This document shows, piece after piece, positions 1 to 11,065 of a DNA stretch of 64,000 bases (positions within the stretch are counted from its first letter, which is position 1; each line of letters begins with the position of its first letter). The translations under genes were made by a program, and so were the position numbers. Source of the stretch: Wurfbainia villosa. Lineage: Eukaryota > Streptophyta > Magnoliopsida > Zingiberales > Zingiberaceae. The notes under the pieces were generated by a model that saw only the letters and a list, made by a program, of their open reading frames with translations, was not told the origin of the DNA and did no database searches. The stretch covers positions 57,622,325 through 57,686,324 of the forward strand of contig CM046005.1 of assembly GCA_025175895.1 (NCBI GenBank), written 5' to 3'.

Positions 1-2
1 GA

Positions 3-83
3 ACTGATAATGTACCACCTGTGCTTTCTATCGAAGAGAATGTATATCTAGATCCAGGTCAAAATGATGAAGAAATTAATTGA
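3..83 (+). pseudogene. C-terminal tail of an unidentified protein (partial)
   Basis: An open frame runs in from the left edge for 26 codons and stops at TGA 81-83. The tail is acidic and ends DPGQNDEEIN. From its position upstream of the Ptta/En/Spm-type transposase gene it could be the end of the partner CACTA transposase (tnp2-type), but 26 residues are too few to recognise. Inference from context only. Confidence 0.2.
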
Positions 84-574
84 AATCTATTTTCCTTATC
101 ATCTTTTGCAAGTAAAGTTGGTTGTAACATGCAATAAGAAAAAGTTTTCAAGAAGCAATTGCTAGATATTGGATATTTTCTTAAACCACTTAATTCCTAT
201 TAACACGAGTGCATTTATAGATCATGAACGATAATTACGGGGATGTTTGAATATTCAAAAAGGTCACTGCTTTTAAATTCTAATAATTAAGATTTAAGTT
301 TTTGTTTAATTTTCTTAAACTTAATTTTTTTCTTTAATTTTATTAAAAATGATAATTACAATTTTTATTTTTCATGATAATTCACATTTTTATCTATTTA
401 TTTCGGTTAAATAATAATAATAATATTAATAAAATAAAAATAAACCCTTTTATTTATTTTCCACCCTCACGTATCCCTCCCAAATTTTCATTCCCGCTTT
501 TTCCACTCATTTCCTTCTCTCACGGCCTCACTTACACCCGATTTCAATGCCTTAATTAATCACCCTTTTTAACC
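84..574. other. AT-rich intergenic stretch, possible split promoter
   Basis: No coding potential is visible. The last 100 bases are pyrimidine-rich and, with the PIF/Harbinger element removed, would lie directly in front of the GC-rich start of the Ptta/En/Spm-like gene at 6,101. It may therefore be that gene's promoter or 5' leader, now displaced. This is an inference. Confidence 0.3.
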
Positions 575-582
575 TAAGGCCT

Positions 583-601
583 TGTTTGGGAGGAGGTGAG
601 G
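583..601 (+). repeat. PIF/Harbinger left terminal inverted repeat
   Basis: This 19-bp sequence is the exact inverse of 6,077-6,095. The element edge is GGCCT before it on the left and GG outside it on the right. TAA duplications lie immediately outside both ends. Confidence 0.8.
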
Positions 602-759
602 AAAGTGTAAGTAATGGAAAGGAAAGGGAAGGGAAGCGAGGGGAAGGAAGGGGAGGGGAAATATATACTTTCTCTATGTTTGGGAGGAAGGGAGGGTTCA
701 TTAACGTAATATGCATTACCTTGTTTGGAAGGAAAGGAAGGAGAATGAAAGTTAAATAT

Positions 760-1415
760 ATAAAGTTACAAAAATACCCTCAATAACATTGCAATAAAAA
801 AAGCATCCAAGTATATATCATCCTAGTATTTATTATGAGATATTTGGATAAACTACATTACAAGGTTGTTTTCATCTGTTACACAAGCGCGCGTACCTAC
901 CGTGAATAGATTGTCTAGTCTACTTATATTTTGGCAAAATAAACTTTCAATAATACTCAAGGTATATTGGTTTAGGATTCGAGTCATCGCCCATTTTTAT
1001 ACTAGTAGTTGTTAGAGAAGATAGTTCCTTCCCAGTTCAATTTTTTTTTCCCTTTACCTATCATCTCCTCGTTCTTTCCCTTCTTTTCTTTTCTTTTTCC
1101 CTAATTTATTTTTCCACTTTGAATTCCTTTTCTTTTTTGAATAAACGAAGTGTATATATATATATATATATCCTTCACTATAAACTTGAAATATTTTTCC
1201 ATTTAAAACAGAAACAATGTTAAACCTCTTTTAATAATACCAACATACTAATTCTTTAATAAAAACAATTCTTATTAAATTCTAAAGTTAACTCGCGTAC
1301 TACTCCACTATAGCTGAACCAAACACTTATTAATAGATTTTCATTATTCATGTGAAAAGGAATATGGTCATACTCATCAATATCAACAAGATCAACAACC
1401 ACCAATCATATGAGT
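760..1415. other. Harbinger interior without genes
   Basis: AT-rich DNA with a short TA microsatellite (1,153-1,170). No frame, RNA or site is recognisable. Confidence 0.5.
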
Positions 1416-1432
1416 TTGAGTGTGACCAATTA

Positions 1433-1627
1433 GCCTCCACGGGAAAGGTTCAGTGGCTAACGGGTACAGTAGATTTGTCACAATGAACAAGAATCGATCC
1501 CCTCTAGAGACGCTTATCCTCTCGCCCCCGCTAACGCTCGATCGGATAAAAAATATCTCTCACAATTTATCTTTCTTATGATGACTATGAGATCGACTAA
1601 TAGGGGCCACAGGTAACGGTGCCACAA
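1433..1627 (+). mobile_element. SINE-like short insertion with 17-bp target duplication
   Basis: A 195-bp segment is bracketed by near-identical 17-mers, TTGAGTGTGACCAATTA (1,416-1,432) and TTGAGCATGACCAATTA (1,628-1,644), which differ at two positions. Long duplications are typical of LINE-mobilised retroposons. Inside, GGTTCAGTGGCTAACGGG resembles an RNA polymerase III box A, and about 35 bp on, AATCGATCCCC resembles box B. There is no clear poly(A) tail. It is nested in the PIF/Harbinger element and therefore younger than it. The SINE call is an inference; the duplication is seen directly. Confidence 0.5.
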
Positions 1628-1644
1628 TTGAGCATGACCAATTA

Positions 1645-2465
1645 ATGGGCATATTCATATGATTCATTATTCTATAAATGATTCTCCCAAGCAACGGACA
1701 AAAATCAAATGCATTCTTTTTTTCTCGTTATTCAATTTAGTGAAGGTCAAGCTCTCAAGTCCAAAAGGCCAACCACCAAGTGCGTTTTCAACCTGAAAAA
1801 CATTCATCTGCAATACATCAGATTTTTTTTTTTACTTCCCTTTTTCTTTCTTTCAAAGTGAGCTTGTTATTGGATAAGTGAGGCAAAATGCAGCCATCAA
1901 ATCGATGTACACAACATAGTGAAAGCTTACAATTGCACGACATAGTTTTATAATTACATTGTCAGTTATGTGCAACACCTATATAAGTGCCTCCATTTAA
2001 CTTGGTCTGAGATCAGGATCGATTGATGGTTTTATTGGAAAGCAAAAGAAAGATGCACTGGAGTATCATCATGGTTTAACGCCATGATGATTGCACGATG
2101 TTCAACTTTTCGGATAAAAGCTTCCATGGGAGTATCGCCTTTACTGAGGAGGCGAAGATACTATAGGACAATATGAAGGAGCATTTCTCCCAAGAGAATG
2201 CTCCCAAATTCCACCAGAATAAAACCATTATCACTACTCTAACACAAAAGGGAATGGTGGTGGTAAATTATTATTCTGAGTTACTGTGGAGTTGTGAGGC
2301 GTGTTAGAGAACTACTCAATTTCCCAACTGGATATGTGATCCCCTGTGATGCGCTATGAAGTGTGAGACGGAGAAGCTGCATCAACTTTTGATGAGCTTG
2401 AAATGGAGACATTTAGGAATGAGTATAAAATATATCAATTTACATCAGGACAAAATATATCTATT
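1645..2465. other. Harbinger interior without genes
   Basis: No recognisable gene. A short inverted pair, catcatggt and gccatgatg, occurs near 2,068-2,090. Nothing else stands out. Confidence 0.45.
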
Positions 2466-2468
2466 CCA

Positions 2469-2612
2469 CCATAATAAAAACAAAGTATATAAATTTCACT
2501 ATCATAAGAATAAAATAATATCCATACCATAATAAGAACAAAGTATATAAATTCTACCATCATAAGAATAAAATAATATTCATACCATAATAAGAACAAA
2601 GTATATTCAATC
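2469..2612. repeat. 58-bp tandem repeat, about 2.5 copies
   Basis: Units containing CCATAATAAGAACAAAGTA and CATAAGAATAAAATAAT recur at about 2,469, 2,527 and 2,585. They lie downstream of the Myb/SANT-like gene. The open frame on the minus strand here is a by-product of the repeat. Confidence 0.7.
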
Positions 2613-2826
2613 ATCAAGCAACAAACTTCAAATACATATCATCCAAATACATAATAGTCTAACAAATATCCAAAATCATCCAAATACATAATATGTAGCC
2701 TCCAAACAAAATCATCCAAGTACCTATCATCCAAAAACATGATTTAGTACATCCAAACAAAATTTTTCATTGTGTGTACCACATAACAAACAACAAACTA
2801 ATCATGTGGTGGATTCTCTTCATCCA

Positions 2827-3873
2827 TCATTTGGAATAATAAGTTTTGCGATATTCATGAGGACATCCAAGTAAAGCTCTCAACATCTTCGGGCGTTGAA
2901 CAAGATACAAATAGCATGTGGAAATTTTATGTTGCTCAATGCCTAATTGACTTAACAAATTCCACACTTCATTTTCAGAAATAGGAAGTTCATTTGACTT
3001 AACCATTTCAGCTGTTGAACTCACAATGGCTTGAGCTACTTGTTCAATTGCATTGCTTATACTATCATCATCAACTTTACCTTTCTTTGCCCTCTTGTTA
3101 TTGAATGATGCTCCAACAAAAGAGTTTGATTGAGATTTAGTTGGTGCAGAACCATTAGTCGGAAGTTAGGGCATCTTCATTAATCAGATGTCTGAATTGT
3201 CCAAATAGATTTCTTGTTGAGATATCATAACTTCAACTTCATCAATGGTTTCAAAATTATTTCCACCAATATTATCCTCCATTTCCATGTCTGCTTTTCT
3301 CTTTCGCATTTCGGATGCAGTTTCAGCATATTGACCTGTAGCCCTATCTTTTCCATATAATTGAACTAACTTCTCATAATTTCGAATAGGCTTGTTCTTC
3401 CATTCGGCAGCTTTTGGTTTTATCTACAAGTTACAATACAATTGCATCAAACATTCATTTATAGATAATATCACAAGAGAAAATAAAATATAATTTTCAA
3501 ATGCATATTACAAAACTCACCTCAATTAATTGTTGCCAAACTTCAGGTTCAGCAATGAATGTTTCTGTAGTAGGATCCCATGCAAAACCACTCATACCAT
3601 TCTTGAATAAATCATAACATGAAAACCAACCTCTTTTAATATGTTTCATACGATTTTGAATCTTCTCCTTATCAATACGCCGGAAATTTTACTTTCAATT
3701 CATTTAGAATATTTTCATATGCATGTGTAGTAAAGGTTCCACCAACCCTATTGCCTATATTATGTTGATTCAAATATGCATCAATAAGAACATCATCCAT
3801 TGCTTTATTCCAACAACAATAATTATTCCCTTGCACTTGCATTTTCACTTTGCAAATCCTTCTTTTTAGTCAT
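2827..3873 (-). pseudogene. Myb/SANT-like protein of PIF/Harbinger (ORF1), frameshifted
   Basis: This is the partner protein of PIF/Harbinger transposons, a Myb/SANT-like DNA-binding protein thought to help the transposase bind DNA and reach the nucleus. The reading starts at ATG 3,871-3,873 (MTKKKDLQSENA). The Myb-like helix region follows (WNKAMDDVLIDAYLNQ, then KEKIQNRMKHIKRGW, then GFAWDPTTETF). A GT-AG intron lies at 3,424-3,520. Exon 2 reads KPKAAEWKNKPIRNYEKLV and a basic, acidic linker. The C-terminus ends LRALLGCPHEYRK, the usual short C-terminal helix, with the stop at 2,827-2,829. At least two frameshifts in exon 1 (near 3,826 and 3,680) and one near 3,166 break it. Assignment rests on motif order and on the transposase next door. 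Confidence 0.75.
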
Positions 3874-4032
3874 CCTTAAAAAAAAATATAGTAACACTTA
3901 AAACACAATCACATAAACAATCATATGATATAAAATCCAAGTAACATAATAAATTAAAATGTCACCATTCATAATCATCTAAATACAAGAAAATTTATCC
4001 AAGCGCAAGATAAACAAAAAAAAACATAAATG

Positions 4033-5379
4033 TCACATATTATAATCTAACCACATAGCTGCGGCTATAGAATTCCTAAGCAATTCACCCTTCCTTGTCT
4101 CTTCATGGTCATCCCTATTACTATGATTTTCCTCTTGATATTCACTATTATTACTAAGTTCAGCATCAACCTCGGCAAGCAATCCCTCATCTGGATCAAT
4201 ATTAATCAAATAATTATGTAAAATGCAACAGAGGATAATTTCTTTTGAGTTTCAATGCCATAATTTGGCTCATCGAACTTCCTATAATAGAAATCTTTTC
4301 TTAAGAACTCCAAAAGCTCTTTCAATTGCATTGCGCAAAGAAGAATGTCGAAGGTTAAATAACTCCCGAGCATTTCGTGGTGGATTGCGGCTATATTCTT
4401 TCAAATGATAACGTTCTCCTCGATATGGTGTAATAAGACCGCTTTTCAACATGAATCCAGCATCAACAAGATAGTATTTTCCTAAAAAAAATTATATGTT
4501 ATCAAAATGTAAAAGTGAGAAAATTTAATTACAATATATGTCATTTAATTTACCTTCAGGAATTTTAAGACAATCTTGTTTGGATAATGCATTTTTTAGT
4601 ACTCTTGAATCAGTTCCTTCCCACGGTTAAGACATAAGTGAATTTCAAATCAAATGTGCATCTTGCTAAAACATTTTGTGTTGGAAAATCCTTTTCTACC
4701 ACGTAAACTGGGGCATCATAGGAGAAACTCTAACACTAATATGTGTTCCATCTATCGCTCCAATACAATCCTGATATAATCATACCTAAATTATTAATAA
4801 TTATGAACATGTATACATGAATTTATACTAGATAAAAGATAAGAATAATATTTTCACCTTAAAAAATGGGTAGAATCGATTGCTATTGTAGATTTCTGTA
4901 GGAATTTCTGACCCATCTGGTTGTTTGAGAAATTTATCCTCCAACTCTATTATAGCTCTTAAAACATTATGAAAATGACGACTCACTGTTTCTCCCGATC
5001 GATAGAAAAAGAAGCCAAGTTCACGATTTGTAACATTATGAGCTAGCAAATAGAGTGATTTTGCTACTTGTTCTTCCACAGTAATCCTTGTTGTAGGTCG
5101 TAAACCACCTTCTTTGACTAAAAGATTACACAATCTCACAAATGCAGAAGGACTCATTCTAATTATACTACGACATTGATCATTAGTCAGTAGTTTTGTC
5201 ATTAATTCATTTCGTACATATTCTCCTTCTAATTGTATTACACGAGGAATTTGACTATTTGATTTGTTCCTATTTTGTGCATACCAAGCCACAACCAAAC
5301 AAACAACTTGGGCCGATGCGAGTTGATGCATACGATGCAATTTAATGAAATTATTGCATTTATCATTTTGATCATCCAT
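4033..5379 (-). pseudogene. PIF/Harbinger (HARBI1-like) DDE transposase, frameshifted
   Basis: This gene encodes the nuclease that cuts and joins PIF/Harbinger ends. Exon 1 (4,858-5,379) is intact: MDDQNDK, then an N-terminal helical domain with FVRLCNLLVKEGGL and RSGETVSRHFHNVLRAI, ending FYPFFK. Intron 4,771-4,857 (GT-AG) is followed by exon 2 (4,554-4,770), which opens with CIGAIDGTHISVRVS and holds the first catalytic Asp. After intron 2 (4,482-4,553), exon 3 reads YYLVDAGFMLKSGLITPYRG, with the second Asp, and RNAIERAFGVLKKRF, with the catalytic Glu. It ends near 4,033. A single-base shift near 4,625 and breaks near 4,250 inactivate it. Length and exon structure fit plant PIF transposases. 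Confidence 0.85.
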
Positions 5380-5976
5380 CTATAATCAAATAAACAAAAC
5401 CAAAATAAATTATAAATTAAATAAATGACCACAGATTCAATGAAGAAACGGAAAAAAAAAGAAACGAAAAAAAATAAACGCAAAAAAGGATGAACTCAGT
5501 GAAGAAACAAAAAAAACGAAAAGAAAAATCAAGATTCATCCAACAAATGACAGATTCAAAATTCAAAATCCAAAATCCAGAAACCAACAATTCATTCATC
5601 CACAGACTCAAAATCCAGAAACGAAATAAAAAAAAGAAAAAACCAAAAAGAAAAAACAGCTTACATTGGAGCAATGGAACGGTGGAAGAGAAATCCAATG
5701 GAATGGAAAATGTGAAATGGTTGAAACTTGGAAAGAAATTTGTCTTCTGCGGCGACGGCGAGAGCGAGAGCGAGAGCGAGAGGGAGAGGAAGAGGGAACG
5801 TCGTTTTCGACCGAAACTTAAGAAAAAACGGGAAGAAAAACTTAAGAAAGGATTAAAATTAAATAATATTTCTAAGAGGGATAAAACGGGAAGAAAAAAT
5901 ATTAAGTTTAACCTTCCCCTTCCTTACACCCCGATTTGGAGTGTACCGAATTTCACCTCCTCCATGGGTATAGCTG
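5380..5976. other. Transposase 5' flank with GAGAGC microsatellite
   Basis: Upstream of the transposase start on the minus strand. It holds purine-rich A/G runs and a short (GAGAGC)n repeat near 5,758-5,790. The plus-strand frame crossing it is low-complexity and not a gene. Confidence 0.5.
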
Positions 5977-6076
5977 GTTAACATTTCCCCTTGCTTACCA
6001 TTCCCTCCCCTTTCCTCACTCCTTCCCAAACAAAGGTAAAAATTTCCCTCCCTTTATTTACCCTCCTTTCCCCTTC

Positions 6077-6095
6077 CCTCACCTCCTCCCAAACA
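6077..6095 (-). repeat. PIF/Harbinger right terminal inverted repeat
   Basis: Inverse of 583-601. The element ends at 6,097 and is followed by TAA at 6,098-6,100. Confidence 0.8.
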
Positions 6096-6100
6096 CCTAA

Positions 6101-8931
6101 ATCTTCCCATTCCGACCGTTCCTTTCCGCTCCTTCTCTTCTCCGCAAGAAATCTCCGGCTATTGAGGTAAGCGGGTGACGAGGCAAGGGGACGCTCGCGG
6201 CCGGCGACGAGCCGGCGACCGGCCGCTCGTGGGGCCGCCTTTGACGAGCCGGCGACCGGCCGCTCGTGGGGCGGCCTTTGACGGGCCGGCGACGGCCGCT
6301 CGTGGGGCGGCCTTTGACGGGCCGGCGACGGCCGCTCGTGGGGCGGCCTTTGACGAGCTGGCGACCGACCTCTCGTGGGGCTGCCGCTGATGAGGCGGCG
6401 AGCGACTGGGGCGGCCCATGACGAGGCACCGAGCAGCCGGCGATGTGGTAGCGAGCGGCCGGAGACGAGGCAACGAACAACCGGAGATGTGGCAGCGAGC
6501 GGCCGTTTCGCCTCGCCAATGGTCGCTACCTTGCATCCCATTTTGCGTGATGGCGTTGGCTGCCTCGCGAGTGGCCGCCTCTAGCCGCTGCTTCGCCAGG
6601 TTGTCGCTACTTCGCCAGGTTGTCATCGTGTTGCTGTCGGGAGTCCTTCTATCAGTAAATATGCATTCTCTGTTCCTATTCTCTGCAACTTGAGCAATGA
6701 AAATATGTTCTTGTTTCGATTATCTGCAAGAATACAAGTCTCTGTTTACAGTGCTCAAGCTAAGTTCATTCACTCCTTTTTTTATTGATTATTCCTTTGA
6801 TCAACCTAAAATTTTTATCTTGATACAATCTTATGGTGTTGACTTTATATTGGTTTATTGTTATTGTTATTTATGTAATTGACTTGTAACTGATCTCTAT
6901 ATTGTTATTTTTAGGTAACTTTTGAAAGTGACAAACAAAAGAATGCGAATGCTAATCCAAAATAACCAAAAGATGATATTGGAGAGAAGAATCACAAGAC
7001 ACAACATCCCATACACCATTGGAGATACAAAATGAGGAGGTTAATGAACAAGGTGAAAAATATTTTTAGATATGAACAATGAATTATTTTTGCAACACCA
7101 AGTGAAATACATTTTTTTAGATGAAAATCAGGTTATGTCTTCACCCCAAGCTCAGCAAAGAAGACGTGGCAAGACTATTATGAGAGATATTCATGCATTA
7201 CATCCCGATCATGTGCTAGTAGTGAAATTCAATGAAAGGGGACAACCTTACAGTGATCTACAACCGACGCTTGCAAATTTTATTGGGACTATTGCACGGA
7301 ATGAACATGTATTACTCTTAAACTTTTTAGATTGGAGAAAAATGCTGACAAATCGCTTGAATGATGCATGGAAACTTATTATTGTAAGTTGACAAGTGTT
7401 TAATTTCAATTTTGCATTTAAAGTATGAAAATATTGCATTTTATGTTTATAGGCACGTTTTTGTATTCCCAATCGTCATAGAAGAGTTATAATGCAAATG
7501 ATGGGGGTCGCGTGGGGACGGTGGAGGACTGAAGTGAAAGCTACATCTTATGATTCAAATACTCCACTAGAAGAACTTGTTGCAATACGACCCATTCCTC
7601 ATGGGTTGACACCTCAAACTTGGGAAGTTTTATGCAACTATTGAAAGTCTACTGAGGTACAACTAGCATTAATTGTTTTTGACATATGTTTATAGATGTT
7701 ATCATTTAATTATAAATTTTTTTACTAGAGAACTTCAAGAATCAATAGAGAAAATGCAAATAAAAAGAAAGGAACTCATGCACATGGACGCACTAGTATT
7801 CCATCATTGGAATATAAGTTTGTAAGAATAAAAATTATTTCTTTTCTTTCTTACAATTAATTTCTCATTGCTCATTTACTGTTTTACAATTAATGCTATT
7901 ATCCTTGAAGTTCTAAGGTTTTATGGGATTATAGATATTTATTACAAGCAATGTAATATTTATAGTTAGCTTTTGATGGTATGTGTAAATATTTGGTGTT
8001 AAAGAATTAATGTTGCTAATATTTGGTGTTAAATGTGGATTTTTTATCCTGTTAGTCTCAAGAGAATGGCAGAAAACTGAGTCGTATTGAAATACAATAA
8101 TTGAGTCGAAGAAGTAGAAAGAAAGGAGGTGTCCCTGTTGATGAAGAGGCAATACGAGTTGAGGTAATAATAATATGTTTCAATTTTTTAGTTGACTCGT
8201 AAATATTTATTTCATTCTATTAAAAATATATTTTCTTATTAGAATTTACTCAAGAGGTTGTGGATTATCACCTCCAAGATAAACCTGAAGGAACACAACC
8301 AATAGAAGTCCATGAGGAGACATTTCGGTAGTAACAATTTACTTATAATTTAATTTTATTTTTTTGTAAAAGTTGTTACATATGGTTCAACTTTAATTAT
8401 ATTCTTTATATAGTGAGGTTTTTGGAACTGAGCATTTTGGTCGAGTTTGATGTTTAGGAGCTGGTGCGTTGCCTAGCCAAGTGTTCCCAGAGTAATGTAA
8501 ACACAATTCAACGTACCAGCAAGATTATCACTCTAATATAGATTCAACAGACAAATTTAGAAAAATGGAAGAGAAAATTAAAGATATGGAGTTGCGAGAA
8601 GCACAACGACAAACAGAAATAGAGCAGATGAGAAGACAGATGCAAGAAAATGAACAAGTCCAAAATTTTGCACGAGTAATGCTAAGTATGATGTTTGAAA
8701 GTGCTGGGGCCTCTTATGGACCTGAATTTTTGCCTACACATGTAATAATATTTTTCACACAAACAAAATAATTGTTTAAAATTATTTGTACAATTAAGTT
8801 TCTGATAGTAAATTTATTTATTTTTGTAGATGATGACTATGTTTGCAAATATTATACAGCAACAAGGTCCATCAACTGTGGAAGAAAATAGGTGTAGATC
8901 CTCCCCGCCATCAGAACCAACTAATAACTAA
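6101..8931 (+). pseudogene. Ptta/En/Spm-type plant transposase (Transposase_24-like), multi-exon, broken
   Basis: This is the accessory protein gene of CACTA transposons. Exons inferred from GT-AG edges and protein similarity: 7,072-7,383 (fNERGQPYSDLQPTLANFIG, LDWRKMLTNRLNDAWKLI), 7,453-7,656 (GVAWGRWRTEVKATSY, TPQTWEVLCNY), 7,729-7,821 (SRINRENANKKKGTHAHGRT), 8,056-8,163, 8,243-8,328, 8,414 to about 8,492, about 8,545-8,742 (a coiled coil, MEEKIKDMELREAQRQTEIE) and 8,830-8,931. The motif order matches the Ptta/En/Spm family C-terminal half. In-frame stops occur at an expected Trp (7,644-7,646), in the fourth exon and near 8,449. The 5' part (6,101-6,700) is GC-rich with tandem repeats; its exon structure is uncertain. 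Confidence 0.7.
6205..6390 (+). repeat. GC-rich 36/37-bp tandem repeat
   Basis: Five consecutive units of the form GACGAGCCGGCGACCGGCCG + CTCGTGGGGCGGCCTTT, of 36 or 37 bp. A second, looser repeat of about 39-45 bp (GATGTGGYAGCGAGCGGCCG) follows at 6,440-6,510. The unit lengths mix multiples and non-multiples of three, so this is not obviously coding. The many overlapping frames here exist only because GC-rich DNA lacks stops. Confidence 0.8.
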
Positions 8932-9319
8932 AGAGAATTTTGAATGCAATTGATGAGGTTGGTTTTTAAGTACGAATGTTTTTGTTAGAATTTTTCTGAC
9001 ATTTTATTTTTTTTATGTAAAAATAGTGTGCTTTGCAATTACTTATGAATTACATGTATGGTAATATTTTAGCATCTCATACGTAGAAAGTGATTGCAAT
9101 TACTTTGTATCCATAATGGAAAAACTAGGAGTGTATCTTGTTTTATCTTTTTCACCCTCTAGAATCAGTTTTTCCCAGCTCACACACGTGGGAAGCTTTC
9201 ATTGCTGCTAAACCAGCAATAATGAATTAGTAGCAAAACAAATAGAAGTGAGTATCAACATAAAAGACAAAAAGATATTAGTTATTTTATCAAGCCTAGA
9301 TTTATATTTTTGCACAGGT
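8932..9319. other. 3' flank of the transposase gene
   Basis: No frame of note. It may hold the 3' untranslated region of the Ptta/En/Spm-type gene. Confidence 0.35.
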
Positions 9320-9320
9320 T

Positions 9321-9353
9321 ATTCACTATTTTATCAAGCAATAGTGAATGATT
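9321..9353 (+). repeat. Hairpin-forming 33-mer, copy 1
   Basis: The sequence contains ATTCACTATT, a 9-base loop and AATAGTGAAT, a 10-bp perfect stem. An identical 33-mer is found at 9,520-9,552. Confidence 0.8.
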
Positions 9354-9519
9354 GCTTCCAGAATCACTCCCTTTTTCACAAGGTCTGTACTGTTATGGGT
9401 AACTAATTGCATCGCATTTTTTATGACTTGTCTAAGTTTGTCTCTTTGGTTTAGGCACTCAAAGAGGCATTTGAGGTTTTCTGCAACAAGGGTGTTGCAG
9501 GCAGCACAAGTGCTGAGTA

Positions 9520-9552
9520 ATTCACTATTTTATCAAGCAATAGTGAATGATT
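9520..9552 (+). repeat. Hairpin-forming 33-mer, copy 2
   Basis: Exact copy of 9,321-9,353, and both are followed by similar CCAGAATC sequence. The 166 bp between them could be a small insertion, or the product of a local duplication. Confidence 0.8.
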
Positions 9553-9593
9553 TCTTGGCCAGAATCCAGTCGTAAGAATAGTGACAGTAAGAT

Positions 9594-10571
9594 CTATCCC
9601 TGGATTTGCATGAGGATTACTGTTGAGATAGTCCTCAAAACCAGATTGGTTTTCCCTTGCAAGGGAAAGATCTGTAACCTGAAAACAAAGCCACAAAATA
9701 AGGAAAATTGCTTGGTAACTGAGTTTGCCCCAGAGCTCATTTGCCAATCATCCGTAGGGCTGTTAGTTAATTGATTAGCCATAGAACTTTGCTCCGCTGT
9801 CAAAGGAGAAGCTGATGCTTTCCTTTTGTTGTTAATATCAGTTTCTTTTATATTGTGTGATTCTGTTTTACCTAAAGGATTGGTGACATTAGTAGAATTA
9901 GAAGTGAATTCATGTGGGTCTAATTCAAAAACATTGTGAGACATTGTTGAAAATGATTCCATGTGATCCCAAACTTTCTTCTGACACATGTCAACTAGCT
10001 CGTCTTCTGGTATCTTACTAGCATGAAAAGAATTATCTGCTTTATGTCTAGCAATAGGTGACTCAGGAACAATGCCTTCCTCAATAAAATGAGTAAGTCT
10101 AGGACTAAGCTCTATAGGACTTGGGTTTTTGCTAGACTTTCCCACCATTAAAGAGATACATTCTTTAACACTATCACCAGGTGTCTCAGCAACGGCTTCT
10201 TCTGCAAGTTTAACACATTGTGCATGAACTGGTGTCTGAAATACTAGTTCCATTTTCTCATATTCTTCTTGTAAACCATCATTAGGTGAACAAGGTCCTG
10301 GATCAATTGGATCAGATGAGCACTTAGTGGCATCTGCTAGTTCTAAAGCATTTTTGAAACATAAAGAATCATGTAGCATTGTTGGTGTAGCTTCATTCTT
10401 TTTCGTGATAATCTTAGATGCAACATCAATATTATCTGAAACTAAGTCTTTCTTGCTTCCTATTCCAAGATTATCTGAAATTACAGAGCCAACAAGTGGA
10501 AGGGAAGGCACATATGGTATAGAAACATCACCTAGAGCATTTACTGATATGAAATCTCCCCCAAAAAGGTA
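9594..10571 (-). pseudogene. Antisense gene fragment, 5' part (host gene or captured copy)
   Basis: One open frame of more than 320 codons on the minus strand, interrupted at its upstream side by the hAT element and continuing at 13,617. The protein is acidic and Ser/Thr-rich, without transposon motifs, and contains SPRLTHFIEEGIVPESPI. That phrase reminds me of the linker of plant FANCM-type DNA helicases, but this is memory only and unverified. The last 35 or so codons (below about 9,690) look like intron read-through. Neighbours are CACTA-type sequences on both sides, so it could be a captured host gene piece. No complete domain is present. Confidence 0.45.
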
Positions 10572-10953
10572 ATTATGAGTAGACCCGGCCAAGGTCCGGG
10601 TCAGACCCAGACCTGACCCGGAACCGGACCGTGGTCAACGGTCGGTTAACAATCGGATTTGACGGACCGTGGACCGGACCGCCTATTCGGCGGTCAGTCA
10701 CGATTTTAAAACCAACCGCAAAAAATCGAACCGGCGATTTAAAAAAATCAACGCCACGATTTCGTTGCATGGTGCAACAGCGACCGGTCCGCTTGACCCG
10801 GTGGTCAACCGTTTTTTTTTAAAACAAAAAAAACGACGGCCACGATTTCGTGGTCTTTGATGATCAACGGCCACGCGGGTCGCCCCCGCCCGGACTCGGT
10901 GGGTCGGCCGTTGGATTTTTATTTTTATTTTATTTTTTTAAGTTTTTTCCCCC

Positions 10954-10960
10954 TATAAAT
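10954..10960 (+). promoter_or_regulatory. TATA box of the hAT transposase gene
   Basis: TATAAAT lies 106 bp upstream of the ATG at 11,066, in a C-rich context followed by a pyrimidine-rich leader. A plausible core promoter by position. Confidence 0.5.
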
Positions 10961-11065
10961 ACACCTCCATTCCCTTTCATTTTTTCACAAATCACAACTT
11001 CTCTTCTCTAATTCTCATTCCCTCATTTGCTTTCAAGTCTCAACTCTCAAGTCATATTTTTACAA

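Larger units (their letters stand above)
578..6097 (-). mobile_element. PIF/Harbinger DNA transposon, complete but decayed
   Basis: The element is flanked by TAA on both sides (575-577 and 6,098-6,100), the 3-bp target duplication typical of PIF/Harbinger. Both ends begin GG and share an exact 19-bp inverted repeat, TGTTTGGGAGGAGGTGAGG (583-601, and inverted at 6,077-6,095). GGAGG-rich subterminal repeats containing TTTGGGAGG or TTTGGAAGG follow at each end (about 583-745 and 5,985-6,095), the kind of sites a transposase binds. Inside, both standard genes lie on the minus strand: a Myb/SANT-like protein (2,827-3,873) and a HARBI1-like DDE transposase (4,033-5,379). Both carry frameshifts, so the copy is probably immobile. 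It sits between a likely promoter and the GC-rich first exon of the Ptta/En/Spm-type gene. Confidence 0.85.

Noticed and set aside
5490..5981. 163-codon plus-strand frame rich in Lys and Glu
   Set aside because: Low-complexity purine-rich DNA upstream of the minus-strand transposase. No domain or start context.
5978..6693. Several overlapping long frames on both strands rich in Arg, Pro and Ala
   Set aside because: They exist in all frames because the region is a GC-rich tandem repeat without stops. No domain is visible.
9594..10592. Start codon at 10,592 for the antisense frame
   Set aside because: It lies inside the hAT terminus. The real reading continues at 13,617, so this ATG is an accident of the insertion.
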